The position numbers and the translations under genes are program-made. A DNA stretch of 64,000 nt from Sneathiella sp. P13V-1 (GTDB lineage: Bacteria; Pseudomonadota; Alphaproteobacteria; Sneathiellales; Sneathiellaceae). The notes under the pieces are model-generated. The model saw only the letters and a program-made list of their open reading frames with translations. It did no database searches and was not told the DNA's origin. Position 1 is the stretch's first letter, and the number at the start of each line of letters is the position of its first letter. Location: the NCBI RefSeq assembly GCF_015143595.1, contig NZ_WYEU01000001.1, positions 868,001-932,000 of the forward strand, written 5' to 3'. Below, piece by piece: positions 1 to 11,002 of this stretch.

Positions 1-22
1 CTGGATTGGGCACAAAACTAAG

Positions 23-1432
23 ATGGCGCAGCAGGAACTTCAGCATATAGCCGATTTGTATCAAGAGGCCTGGCAGAATATTCACCAGCGCCTTCGCCAT
101 GAATATGGGGAAGCCACTTACAATTCCTGGCTAAAAAATATCGAACTGGACCGTGTTCAGAACGGCCATGTTGTCATGACCCTCCCCACCAAATTTTTGC
201 GGGACTGGGTTATCAACAATTATGCAAACCGCATTCGCCAGATCTGGGCATTGGAATCTGAAGAAATTCAGTCCATTGACATTCAGGTACGCGATGCGTC
301 GGTGGCCCAAGGCACGGCACCAAAAATCTCCGCCAACTCCGCCCCGACACCAGCTGCGGGTAATATTAAATCCCTGCCGCAAGACGGGGAAAATGATCAA
401 TCCAGCTTTATCTCACAGCTGGATCCGCGTTTTACCTTTGAAAATTTCGTTGTTGGTAAATCAAATGAACTGGCCCATGCCGCGGCCCGCCGTGTGGCAG
501 AAGCAAAAGATAACATTCCTTTTAACCCGCTTTATCTGTATGGCGGGGTGGGTCTTGGTAAAACACACTTGATGCATGCCATTGGCCATGCAATTGCAGC
601 CAACTGCCCGGAAAAAAAGGTCCTGTATCTTTCAGCCGAGAAGTTTATGTACCGGTTCATCCGGGCGCTGCGATTTAAAGACACCATGAACTTCAAGGAC
701 CAGTTTCGCTCCGTTGATGTGCTGATGATTGACGATGTCCAGTTTATCTCTGGCAAAGACAGCACTCAGGAAGAATTTTTCCATACTTTCAATGCGTTGG
801 TGGACCAGAATCATCAGATTATTATATCTGGTGACCGCTCCCCTACAGATCTTGAAGGCATGGAAGAGCGGATGCGCTCTCGCCTTGGCTGGGGACTTGT
901 CGCTGATATACACCCGACAGACTACGAACTACGCCTTGGTATTTTGCAGTCCAAGGTCGAACAGGCTGAAGTGGATATTGACCACCGTATTCTGGAGTTT
1001 CTCGCCCATCGCATCACCTCCAACGTGCGGGAGCTGGAAGGCGCGCTGAACCGTGTTCTCGCTTATTCCGATCTGGTAGGACGCGCGGTGACGCTGGAAA
1101 GCACTCAGGAAGTCCTTCGCGACCTTCTTCGGGCCAATGATCGCCGGACGACCATTGAAGAGATCCAGAAGCGCGTAGCTGAGCATTTCAACATCCGCAT
1201 GTCCGATATGCATTCCGCCCGCCGGGCCCGTGCAGTTGCGCGCCCACGCCAAGTGGCCATGTATCTGGCAAAACAGTTAACCACCCGATCTTTACCTGAA
1301 ATTGGGCGAAAATTTGGGGGCAGGGACCATACAACGGTCATGCATGCTGTCCGCCAGATCGATAAATTGCGGGCTGATGACATTTCGCTTTCAGAGGACA
1401 TCGAACTTCTGAAACGAATGCTGGAAAGCTGA
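23..1432 (+). CDS. dnaA: Chromosomal replication initiator DnaA
   Basis: AAA+ initiator that binds DnaA boxes at oriC, melts the origin and loads the helicase. The 469-residue protein has the DnaA N-terminal domain (about 1-85), a linker, Walker A GGVGLGKTH near residue 174, Walker B VLMIDDVQF near 232, and the C-terminal DNA-binding domain with the signature around ARPRQVAMYLAKQLT (about 405-420) followed by GGRDHTTVMHA. Length and motifs are normal. The ATG follows 22 bases of window, so its promoter is not visible. dnaN follows after 305 bases. No DnaA-box cluster surrounds the gene inside the window; the likely origin is about 37 kb away beside hemE. Confidence 0.98.
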   Translation: MAQQELQHIADLYQEAWQNIHQRLRHEYGEATYNSWLKNIELDRVQNGHVVMTLPTKFLRDWVINNYANRIRQIWALESEEIQSIDIQVRDASVAQGTAPKISANSAPTPAAGNIKSLPQDGENDQSSFISQLDPRFTFENFVVGKSNELAHAAARRVAEAKDNIPFNPLYLYGGVGLGKTHLMHAIGHAIAANCPEKKVLYLSAEKFMYRFIRALRFKDTMNFKDQFRSVDVLMIDDVQFISGKDSTQEEFFHTFNALVDQNHQIIISGDRSPTDLEGMEERMRSRLGWGLVADIHPTDYELRLGILQSKVEQAEVDIDHRILEFLAHRITSNVRELEGALNRVLAYSDLVGRAVTLESTQEVLRDLLRANDRRTTIEEIQKRVAEHFNIRMSDMHSARRARAVARPRQVAMYLAKQLTTRSLPEIGRKFGGRDHTTVMHAVRQIDKLRADDISLSEDIELLKRMLES

Positions 1433-1737
1433 TTTCCCACAAAAATTCTGCCAATTGTCTGATTTTATCCGATTTTCTATTGCGAATCGGCAATATACGC
1501 CTGTTTTCAACAGGTTAAATGGCGCAATATTTGTTTGGGCCTGATCAGGGTATCTGATATAGTATTTTTGTTTCCTATCTGGCGAAACCGTTTTGAGATT
1601 CTCTGATTCATATTTTTGAATCAAAATCTTATTGGACACCGGCAGAGTTGGAAAGGGAGGCAAAAATTTTGGGGGAACGTTCCGTCGCACAAGTCATGTT
1701 CCCACCATCAAGTTAAGTCTGGAAGCCGATAGAACCA
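1433..1737. other. dnaA-dnaN intergenic region
   Basis: This 305-base gap is AT-rich and has no convincing gene, hairpin terminator or DnaA-box cluster. The closest matches to TTATNCACA have at least two mismatches (for example TTATCCGAT near 1466). It presumably carries the dnaN promoter and leader, but no clear -35/-10 pair could be assigned by eye. Confidence 0.5.
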
Positions 1738-2856
1738 ATGAAACTAACAATCGAACGCAGCACGCTGCTTACCGCATTGAACCATGTACAGAGTGTCGTC
1801 GAACGTCGGAATACCATTCCGATCCTGTCGAATATCCTGCTGAATGCGGAAAATGGATCTTTGGGCCTGACGGCAACGGATCTGGATCTTGCGATTAACG
1901 AACAGGCCGAAGCCGATATTCAGACACCGGGCGCCATTACCGCGCCGGCCCATCTGCTCTATGACATCGTTCGGAAACTTCCGGACGGATCCCAGATTGA
2001 AATTGCATATCAAGGCGAAGAAGGCCGCATTCTGGTCCGCGCAGGACGCTCACAGTTTGCCCTCTCCTGCCTGCCACGGGATGATTTCCCGATTATGGAA
2101 ACAGGGGAACTGCCGTTCCGCTTCAGTGTTTCCACATCTGAGCTGAAACGCCTGATCGACAAGAGCCGTTTCGCCATCTCAACTGAGGAAACCCGTTATT
2201 ACCTGAACGGTATTTATCTGCACGCCGCAGATAACGAAGGTATTCCCGTGCTTCGCGCTGTGGCAACGGACGGACACCGTCTGGCCCGTGTTGAAACACC
2301 GCTTCCTGCAAATGCGGAAAATATTCCAGGCATCATCATCCCGCGTAAAGCCGTGGGTGAGCTTCGCAAACTTATTGATGACAATGAAGGCGATGTTGCC
2401 ATCTCCATGTCTGACAACCGTATCTGCTTCTCATTTGGTGGCTCTGTGCTCACCTCCAAGCTGATCGACGGCACCTTCCCGGATTACGAACGCGTTATCC
2501 CAAGCGGAAATGACAAGGTGCTGGAGCTGGATGGCCGCACATTTGCGCAGGCTGTAGATCGTGTCTCCACAATTTCCACAGAGAAATCCCGTGCCATTAA
2601 ACTGGCACTGTCTGGTGATACGGTAACCCTGTCTGCGACAGGTGCAGATAGCGGCAGTGCAACCGAAGAACTGGCTGCCAGCTACCAGTCAGATTCCATG
2701 GAAATCGGTTTTAACTCCAAATATCTGCTGGATATCACAGGTCAGATTGAGGGTGATAATGCCCGCTTTATTCTAGCGGATGCTCAGTCCCCAACTATCG
2801 TACGTGACGGAACCGATGACGGTGCCCTTTACGTTCTGATGCCAATGCGCGTGTGA
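1738..2856 (+). CDS. dnaN: DNA polymerase III beta sliding clamp
   Basis: Ring-shaped processivity clamp that tethers DNA polymerase III and repair polymerases to DNA. The 372-residue protein is normal length for the family, starts MKLTIERSTLL, contains the three-domain clamp layout with the typical NTIPILSNILL segment near residue 25 and VATDGHRLAR near 175, and ends with the conserved YVLMPMRV. recF starts 42 bases downstream, so dnaN and recF are probably cotranscribed. Nothing unusual was seen. Confidence 0.98.
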   Translation: MKLTIERSTLLTALNHVQSVVERRNTIPILSNILLNAENGSLGLTATDLDLAINEQAEADIQTPGAITAPAHLLYDIVRKLPDGSQIEIAYQGEEGRILVRAGRSQFALSCLPRDDFPIMETGELPFRFSVSTSELKRLIDKSRFAISTEETRYYLNGIYLHAADNEGIPVLRAVATDGHRLARVETPLPANAENIPGIIIPRKAVGELRKLIDDNEGDVAISMSDNRICFSFGGSVLTSKLIDGTFPDYERVIPSGNDKVLELDGRTFAQAVDRVSTISTEKSRAIKLALSGDTVTLSATGADSGSATEELAASYQSDSMEIGFNSKYLLDITGQIEGDNARFILADAQSPTIVRDGTDDGALYVLMPMRV

Positions 2857-2898
2857 TTTGCAGGTTTTTAGTATATCAAAACTGCACAGGAGCTTTCG

Positions 2899-4053
2899 TT
2901 GCCCCCTCTCGCTTTAACGCGACTGGTGCTGAACGACTTTCGTAATTACACGTATCTGAAACTGGATACGGATACACGGCCTGTTGTTCTGACCGGCCCC
3001 AATGGCAGCGGGAAAACAAACCTGCTGGAAGCCATCTCCTTTCTAAGCCCCGGACGGGGCTTACGCCGCGCGCGCCTGCATGATCCTGCGCGGCAAGATG
3101 GGGATGGGCAATGGGTGATTTCCGCCAACATCATCAATCAGGGATTTGAACATAAGGTGGGAAGCGGCCTGTTAAGGCCTGCGGGCGGCGGTCCTGGGTC
3201 TGAAAAGCGTACCGTTCGTATTGATGGTGTGGATGGAAAACGCACCTCCGATCTGGGGGAGATTTTTCAGGTAAGCTGGCTCACTCCACAAATGGACCGT
3301 CTCTTTACCGACACCGCAGGGGGGCGCCGCCGTTTTCTTGACCGCCTGACCTATGGATTTGATCCGGAGCATGCCAAACGAACCGCGTCTTTCGAAAAAA
3401 TCATGAGACAGCGAAATCGGTTGCTGAAAGAAGGGCGTATGGACCCTCATTGGCTGAATTCTCTGGAGCACCAAATGGCGGAACTAGCCATCTCAATTAT
3501 TGCGGCCAGAGGACAAACCATTGATCGACTCAATCAGGCCATGGAAGAGGGGAAAAATGGTGATAAAAATATCGTCATCGCCTTTCCAAAAGCGCTTCTT
3601 CAACTCACAGGTGCCCTTGAAGAGCGCATAAAGGATATGCCGGCCTTGATGGCGGAAGACAGCTACAAGCAAGCACTTGAAAATAATAGGAAAATTGACG
3701 CCGCAGCGGGAAGCACAACCCATGGCCCGCACCGTTCTGATCTCGGTGTTTTCCATCGGGAGAAGGACCAGGCGGCAGCTCTTTGCTCCACCGGTGAACA
3801 AAAAGCGCTATTAATTTCAATTATCCTGTCAAATGCACGCCTTCAGGCTGGATTACATGGCAAAGCACCGGTATTATTACTGGACGAAATTACGGCCCAT
3901 TTGGACCGCTTCAGACGCTGTGCACTTTTCGATGAAATCTCACGCCTGAACATGCAGGCCTGGATGACCGGAACCGACGAAGCGCTGTTTGCGGAATTTG
4001 CAGATCGGGCACAATTTTTTACGGTTGAAAACGGGACCCTGACGCGGGTTTGA
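2899..4053 (+). CDS. recF: DNA replication and repair protein RecF
   Basis: SMC-like ATPase that acts with RecO and RecR to load RecA at single-strand gaps. The 384-residue protein has Walker A GPNGSGKTNLLEA near residue 33, a signature region around STGEQKALLIS near 300, and Walker B LLLDEITAHLD near 324. The start is TTG, chosen because an AGGAG ribosome-binding site lies 8 bases upstream and the protein begins with the family-typical LTRLVLNDFRNY. It sits between dnaN and gyrB, the ancestral order, and gyrB starts 27 bases after its stop. Confidence 0.96.
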   Translation: MPPLALTRLVLNDFRNYTYLKLDTDTRPVVLTGPNGSGKTNLLEAISFLSPGRGLRRARLHDPARQDGDGQWVISANIINQGFEHKVGSGLLRPAGGGPGSEKRTVRIDGVDGKRTSDLGEIFQVSWLTPQMDRLFTDTAGGRRRFLDRLTYGFDPEHAKRTASFEKIMRQRNRLLKEGRMDPHWLNSLEHQMAELAISIIAARGQTIDRLNQAMEEGKNGDKNIVIAFPKALLQLTGALEERIKDMPALMAEDSYKQALENNRKIDAAAGSTTHGPHRSDLGVFHREKDQAAALCSTGEQKALLISIILSNARLQAGLHGKAPVLLLDEITAHLDRFRRCALFDEISRLNMQAWMTGTDEALFAEFADRAQFFTVENGTLTRV

Positions 4054-4077
4054 CACGTTGGATATTAAGGGAAGTGA

Positions 4078-6525
<2,448 letters not shown>

Positions 6526-6541
6526 AAAGTGTCTGTTTTGA

Positions 6542-6556
6542 TTAACGGTTGCTTAA
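6542..6556. promoter_or_regulatory. Possible CtrA box
   Basis: A TTAA-N7-TTAA element (spacer CGGTTGC) lies about 70 bases upstream of the small secreted protein gene at 6625. TTAA-N7-TTAA is the consensus of the alphaproteobacterial cell-cycle regulator CtrA. About one such match is expected by chance in 64 kb, so only its intergenic position supports it. Confidence 0.3.
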
Positions 6557-6582
6557 ATAGTTAAAGATAGTAATTCTAATAC

Positions 6583-6600
6583 GCCCCCTTATAGGGGGGC
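6583..6600. repeat. GC inverted repeat upstream of the small secreted protein gene
   Basis: A GCCCCC / GGGGGC stem of 6 bp with a 6-base loop lies 24 bases before the ATG at 6625. It has no T-tract, so it is not a canonical terminator. It may shape the 5' leader of the downstream gene. Confidence 0.4.
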
Positions 6601-6624
6601 AGGATAACAACGAGTAGGCGCGAC

Positions 6625-7011
6625 ATGAAAAAATCGGTAATTCTTGCATCCATGGTGGCTTCTTTTCTGATGTCTGGTACTGCTTTTGCGGCGGGTAAAG
6701 CATCAAAGGAACAGCAAGATGATGCCGAATATATGATGCGCAAAATTGTGGAAGACATCCACGCCCGTAAACTGCGCACCACGGTTACGGACACAACACT
6801 GGATAAATCCATTCAGGTTGTGGGCGCCCCTGTAAAATTTATGGACAAGAAGAAGGGGAAAAACTCCAAAGAGCTTTTCGCCTGCGCCCATGTTTCCTTG
6901 AAAACCAAAATCCGCAATGGCAAAAAAGTGGTACATCAGGTCAAACGCACCGATGAGCTATGTAAGGGAACAAAAAGCGGCAAAGTCCTATATGTGGCTG
7001 ATATCCGCTGA
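6625..7011 (+). CDS. Small secreted protein of unknown function
   Basis: Function not recognised. The 128-residue product begins with a clear Sec signal peptide (MKKSVILASMVASFLMSGTAFA, cleavage after AFA), giving a basic mature protein of about 105 residues with two cysteines (in ELFACAHV and DELCKG) that could form a disulfide in the periplasm. A GAGTAGG ribosome-binding site precedes the ATG, and an intrinsic terminator follows directly, so it is probably monocistronic. A TTAA-N7-TTAA element and a GC hairpin lie upstream. Confidence 0.75.
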   Translation: MKKSVILASMVASFLMSGTAFAAGKASKEQQDDAEYMMRKIVEDIHARKLRTTVTDTTLDKSIQVVGAPVKFMDKKKGKNSKELFACAHVSLKTKIRNGKKVVHQVKRTDELCKGTKSGKVLYVADIR

Positions 7012-7021
7012 CAGGAATGCT

Positions 7022-7046
7022 GAGCCTGCCTAAAAAGGCTCTTTTT
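7022..7046 (+). terminator. Intrinsic terminator
   Basis: GAGCC / GGCTC stem with a 10-base loop followed by five Ts, 11 bases after the stop of the small secreted protein gene. Confidence 0.7.
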
Positions 7047-7126
7047 GTTGCCTTAAATTTGCACCACTTCTCCGTCAGGTTTATCTTGCATATGAGTGTA
7101 AGAAATAAACTGTTATTGCGGGCTTG

Positions 7127-9217
7127 ATGACAAACAAAAAACCCACAGGATCGTCCGGAAAAGGGCATAGCACACCGCGATATGATCAGCGGAAGCCCCC
7201 AACCAATGGCGGCAAGAAACCTGCGAAAAAGCCCGCGCCAAAATCAAAAGCCAAACAGGCACCCGAGAGTCAAGAAGCCGCATCTGGTGGATGGGGAACA
7301 ATGCTGCTCAACTGGGGTGGCACCGTAATCCTTTGGGGCATTTTGTTTGTCGGGGCCGTGATGGGCTATTTCGCTTACACCCTTCCCGATATTTCCGGCA
7401 TCAATGACATTCAAAAACGTCCTTCCATGGTCTTGGAAGCCTCAAACGGCACCCGGTTTGCGACCTATGGCGACCTATATGGGAAGATGTTGAAGCCTGG
7501 TGAAATCCCGCAAGTGATGAAAAATGCCATTCTGGCAACAGAGGACGCCCACTTTTACGACCATTTTGGCATCAACCCCTTTAGTCTGGTCCGGGCAGCG
7601 TGGCGAAACTATGAAGCCGGCCGCGTAGTTGAAGGCGGTAGTACGATCACACAACAGCTCGCCAAGAACCTGTTTCTGACCCCCGAGCGCAGTATCGCCC
7701 GCAAGATCCGGGAAGTTCTCCTGGCTTTCTGGCTGGAGGCCAATTACAGCAAAGAAGAAATTCTGGCGCTCTATCTGAATCGAGTTTATTTCGGATCCGG
7801 TACATATGGGATCGACGCCGCTACCCGCAAATACTTCTCCAAACCCGTCGCTAAACTCTCAACGGCCGAAGCCGCCATGCTGGCAGGCCTTGTCAAAGCG
7901 CCGACATATTATGCCCCAACGGTTAGCCTGAACCGCGCGCAGCAACGCTCCACCGTTGTAATGCGCCGGATGCAAGCGGTGGGACATTTGACAAAAACTG
8001 AAGCCGACAAATTGGTGAAACAGCCAGCGACTTTGCGGCATGCAGGCAGTAATTTCAGGAATGTCCGTTATTATTCCGACTGGGTTGTCAGCGAAGTGCG
8101 CAGCTTCATTGGGCGCAGCGACCTTGATCTGGTGATCCGTACCACACTGGACCTAAATCTTCAAAAGGCCGCAGAAACATCCATTGAACGCACCCTTGCC
8201 AAACAAGGCAAAAAATTTGATGTGGAGCAGGCAGCCATGGTCGCCATGGGACCAAAAGGGGATGTGCTTGCCATGGTGGGCGGGCGGAAATACGCATCGT
8301 CTTCCTTCAACCGGGCCACATCCGCAAAACGTCAACCGGGCTCCGTCTTCAAAACCGTTGTTTTCGCAGCAGGCTTTGAAAATGGTCGAAACCCCAATGA
8401 CATTTATCAAGACAAGCCCGTTAATATTGGCGGATGGAAGCCCAATAACTATACCCGACGCTATCAGGGACCCATGTCCCTGCGGAGCGCATATGCGCAG
8501 TCTATAAATACGGTTGCCGTTCGCCTTGCCGAGGATATTGGACGGGGCAGGGTGGCCGACATGGCCAAAACACTGGGACTTACGGGATCTTTTCCAACGC
8601 ATCCCTCCATTTCCCTTGGCACCAACGAAGTGACGCTGATTGAGATGACGTCCGCATATGCCATTATCGCCAATGGAGGCAGCGGAGTTTTGCCCTATGG
8701 TGTTCTTGAAATCCGCACCAAGGGTGGGGAGGTCCTCTACAAACGTCAAAGTTCAGGCAAAGGTCGTATGATTAGTGGGCGGACCGTCAATAATATGCGG
8801 GATATCATGTCCCACACACTGACCAATGGGACCGGACGCGCGGCAAATCCAGGATTTGCGGCGGCAGGCAAAACCGGCACTACGCAAGATTATCGCGACG
8901 CGTGGTTTATCGGATTTACGCCTGATTTGGTGGCTGGTGTCTGGTTTGGCAATGATAATGGCTCCCCCACCAAGAAGGTCACCGGCAGTAACCTGCCAGC
9001 GGTAACCTGGAAGTCTTTCATGCAGGAAGCGAAGGGCAAGAAACCAGCGCCCCAATTTGTGGCGGTTGCCGAGAAACCGCTGGAGGATCAGACAAGCATC
9101 TGGCAGCGGATCTTAAACACCTTCAGCGACAGTGCCGATGGCCGCCCTACTGGGGGTAATACGCCTGCCTCTAAGGTAGAGAGGGCATATCCCCGTGAGG
9201 ATGATGCCCGCCCATAA
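7127..9217 (+). CDS. Class A penicillin-binding protein (PBP1A type)
   Basis: Bifunctional peptidoglycan synthase anchored in the inner membrane: glycosyltransferase polymerises lipid II and transpeptidase crosslinks it. The 696-residue protein has a Lys/Pro-rich cytoplasmic tail (1-55), one membrane helix (about 60-85), a GT51 domain with EDAHFYDHFGINP and EGGSTITQQLAKNLFL, and a transpeptidase domain with SVFK (SxxK), SINT (SxN) and KTGTT motifs. ATG 7127 was preferred over TTG one codon upstream; the ribosome-binding site is weak. It converges on the AidB-like gene with four bases between stops. mrcA/ponA would be reasonable names, but paralogues cannot be told apart here. Confidence 0.93.
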   Translation: MTNKKPTGSSGKGHSTPRYDQRKPPTNGGKKPAKKPAPKSKAKQAPESQEAASGGWGTMLLNWGGTVILWGILFVGAVMGYFAYTLPDISGINDIQKRPSMVLEASNGTRFATYGDLYGKMLKPGEIPQVMKNAILATEDAHFYDHFGINPFSLVRAAWRNYEAGRVVEGGSTITQQLAKNLFLTPERSIARKIREVLLAFWLEANYSKEEILALYLNRVYFGSGTYGIDAATRKYFSKPVAKLSTAEAAMLAGLVKAPTYYAPTVSLNRAQQRSTVVMRRMQAVGHLTKTEADKLVKQPATLRHAGSNFRNVRYYSDWVVSEVRSFIGRSDLDLVIRTTLDLNLQKAAETSIERTLAKQGKKFDVEQAAMVAMGPKGDVLAMVGGRKYASSSFNRATSAKRQPGSVFKTVVFAAGFENGRNPNDIYQDKPVNIGGWKPNNYTRRYQGPMSLRSAYAQSINTVAVRLAEDIGRGRVADMAKTLGLTGSFPTHPSISLGTNEVTLIEMTSAYAIIANGGSGVLPYGVLEIRTKGGEVLYKRQSSGKGRMISGRTVNNMRDIMSHTLTNGTGRAANPGFAAAGKTGTTQDYRDAWFIGFTPDLVAGVWFGNDNGSPTKKVTGSNLPAVTWKSFMQEAKGKKPAPQFVAVAEKPLEDQTSIWQRILNTFSDSADGRPTGGNTPASKVERAYPREDDARP

Positions 9218-9221
9218 TCTC

Positions 9222-10901
9222 TTAGTCCATCATGCCGCCCATGGCACGTTCGAGGATGAAGTCCATAGGGGCATCTTCCGGCAAGGCCCCGTAAACATGA
9301 CCGCCATCGCGCCCCAGGCGAGAGGCGGTAAAGGTATGAGATACTTCTTTCGGAGCATGACGTAGCAGGATATTTGCCTGCAGAAGTTTCGCGAGCTGCT
9401 CTGTGAGCCAACGGGCGCGGCTTTGCGGAATATTTCCGCTTTCAAGGACATCTACAATTTCGGCAAAGGCAGTATCGTAATCCGGATGTTCTCCTGTGGC
9501 TCGGCTAAGCTCAACAATAAGGGCCTTTGTGCTTTCCGGCTCCCGCGACATTGCCCGCAAAACATCAAGGCACATCACATTCCCGGAGCCTTCCCAGATG
9601 CTGTTGACCGGGCTTTCACGGTAGATCCGACCCAACATATTTTCTTCGATATAGCCGGAACCGCCAAAGCATTCCATCGCTTCATACGTGAAATTCGGAG
9701 TGCGCTTGCAAACCCAGTATTTTCCAATAGCCGTAGCAATACGTTTGTATCCATCTTCCAAAGGATCAGACGGCGCGCGGTCAAAAGCCCCTGCTACCCG
9801 CATCATCAATTGAGTTGCCGCTTCACTTTCAAGTGCCATGTCCGCCAGAAGGTTTCGCATCAACGGCTGTTCAATAAGGCGACGCTGAAACGCCCGGCGA
9901 TGTGATGTATGGTAGAAAACCTGTGTCAGGGCGCTTCGCATCAGGGCTGCAGATCCCATAATGCAGAACAGACGTGTATGCTGCACCATCTCGATAATAG
10001 TGGGAACACCGCGCCCTTCTGCGCCCACCATGACGGCGTAGGTGTCAATAAACTCCATTTCGCTGGAGGCGTTGGACCTGTTCCCTACTTTGTCCTTCAA
10101 ACGCTGGATGAACAGGTTGTTACGTGTTCCGTCCGGCTTCCAGCGCGGCAGGAAAAAGCAGGTAAGTCCTTGATCTGTATAGGCCAGCGTCAGAAACGCA
10201 TCGGACATAGGGGCTGAGCAGAAAAACTTGTGGCCATTGAGAAGATATTCCGCGCCCGGTCCTGTTTTTTCACCAAGCGGGGTTGCTTTGGTGCTGTTGG
10301 CACGAACGTCACTGCCGCCCTGCTTTTCCGTCATGAACATGCCCATTGTCATGGCGGTTTTTTCGGAGACCGGAATAGATCTTTCGTCATATTCATCGGA
10401 CATCAAAAGATCCTGAAGCGGACCTGCAACATCCTCCTGAACCTTCAACGCAGGGTAAACCGCATATGTCATCGCCATCGGGCAGGAAACACCACCTTCT
10501 GTCTGGTTAAAGATAAAGGCTTTTGCCATTTGCGCTGCATGAGCACCAGGCCGCCCTTCATGGACCCATGCCAGATTATGGATCCGCCCCTTCATCGCCA
10601 TGGACATCAGATTGTGATAGGCCGGGTGGAATTCCACTTCGTTCAAACGTCGCCCTTGCGGATCAAAAGGTTTAAGTTCCGGGCTGAACTTATCGGCAAG
10701 CCGTGCCTGTTCTCTGGCATGAACCGATCCCATAATAGCCCCAAATTCCCGTATTTCTGAAAAAGCCCAGTCAGCTTCTTCTCGGTTGACGCCTTCTTTC
10801 AAGGCAGCATCGATATTGAAATAGTTAATATCACCCATGGCAGGTGGCTGATTTTCAACATCATGGGTGGGAAGCTCAGTCATTGGGGAACGGTTAGGCA
10901 T
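9222..10901 (-). CDS. AidB-like acyl-CoA dehydrogenase family protein
   Basis: Flavoprotein of the acyl-CoA dehydrogenase superfamily, AidB subgroup. The 559-residue length exceeds that of ordinary acyl-CoA dehydrogenases (about 380-400) and fits AidB. It shows MTEKQGGSDVRAN near 193 (FAD/substrate loop), EAMECFGGSGYIEENMLGRIYR near 410 and NSIWEGSGNVMCLDVLR, all AidB-like. E. coli AidB belongs to the alkylation response, but many homologues probably act in acyl-CoA metabolism. GAGAAG precedes ATG 10901. A perfect GTTTACGTAAAC palindrome 20 bases upstream suggests control by a fatty-acid or branched-chain amino acid catabolism repressor, arguing for a metabolic role. Confidence 0.85.
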   Translation of the reverse strand: MPNRSPMTELPTHDVENQPPAMGDINYFNIDAALKEGVNREEADWAFSEIREFGAIMGSVHAREQARLADKFSPELKPFDPQGRRLNEVEFHPAYHNLMSMAMKGRIHNLAWVHEGRPGAHAAQMAKAFIFNQTEGGVSCPMAMTYAVYPALKVQEDVAGPLQDLLMSDEYDERSIPVSEKTAMTMGMFMTEKQGGSDVRANSTKATPLGEKTGPGAEYLLNGHKFFCSAPMSDAFLTLAYTDQGLTCFFLPRWKPDGTRNNLFIQRLKDKVGNRSNASSEMEFIDTYAVMVGAEGRGVPTIIEMVQHTRLFCIMGSAALMRSALTQVFYHTSHRRAFQRRLIEQPLMRNLLADMALESEAATQLMMRVAGAFDRAPSDPLEDGYKRIATAIGKYWVCKRTPNFTYEAMECFGGSGYIEENMLGRIYRESPVNSIWEGSGNVMCLDVLRAMSREPESTKALIVELSRATGEHPDYDTAFAEIVDVLESGNIPQSRARWLTEQLAKLLQANILLRHAPKEVSHTFTASRLGRDGGHVYGALPEDAPMDFILERAMGGMMD

Positions 10902-10920
10902 ACTCTTCTCGACGCTTACA

Positions 10921-10938
10921 GTTTACGTAAACGTAAAC
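10921..10938. promoter_or_regulatory. Palindromic operator upstream of the AidB-like gene
   Basis: GTTTACGTAAAC is a perfect 12-bp palindrome and runs on into ACGTAAAC, giving overlapping TTTACGTAAACGTAAA symmetry. The pattern resembles operators of LiuR-type and other regulators of acyl-CoA catabolism in proteobacteria; that assignment is from memory and is an inference. It lies 20-37 bases upstream of the start codon, where a bound repressor would block transcription. Confidence 0.5.
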
Positions 10939-11002
10939 ATGAACCAACCGATATATTTTTGCAAGACGATCTTCCGATTTTAATAATAACCAGTTGAATT
11001 TA

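Noticed and set aside
1433-1737. dnaA-dnaN gap as possible oriC
   Set aside because: No cluster of DnaA boxes; nearest matches have two or more mismatches, unlike the hemE gap.
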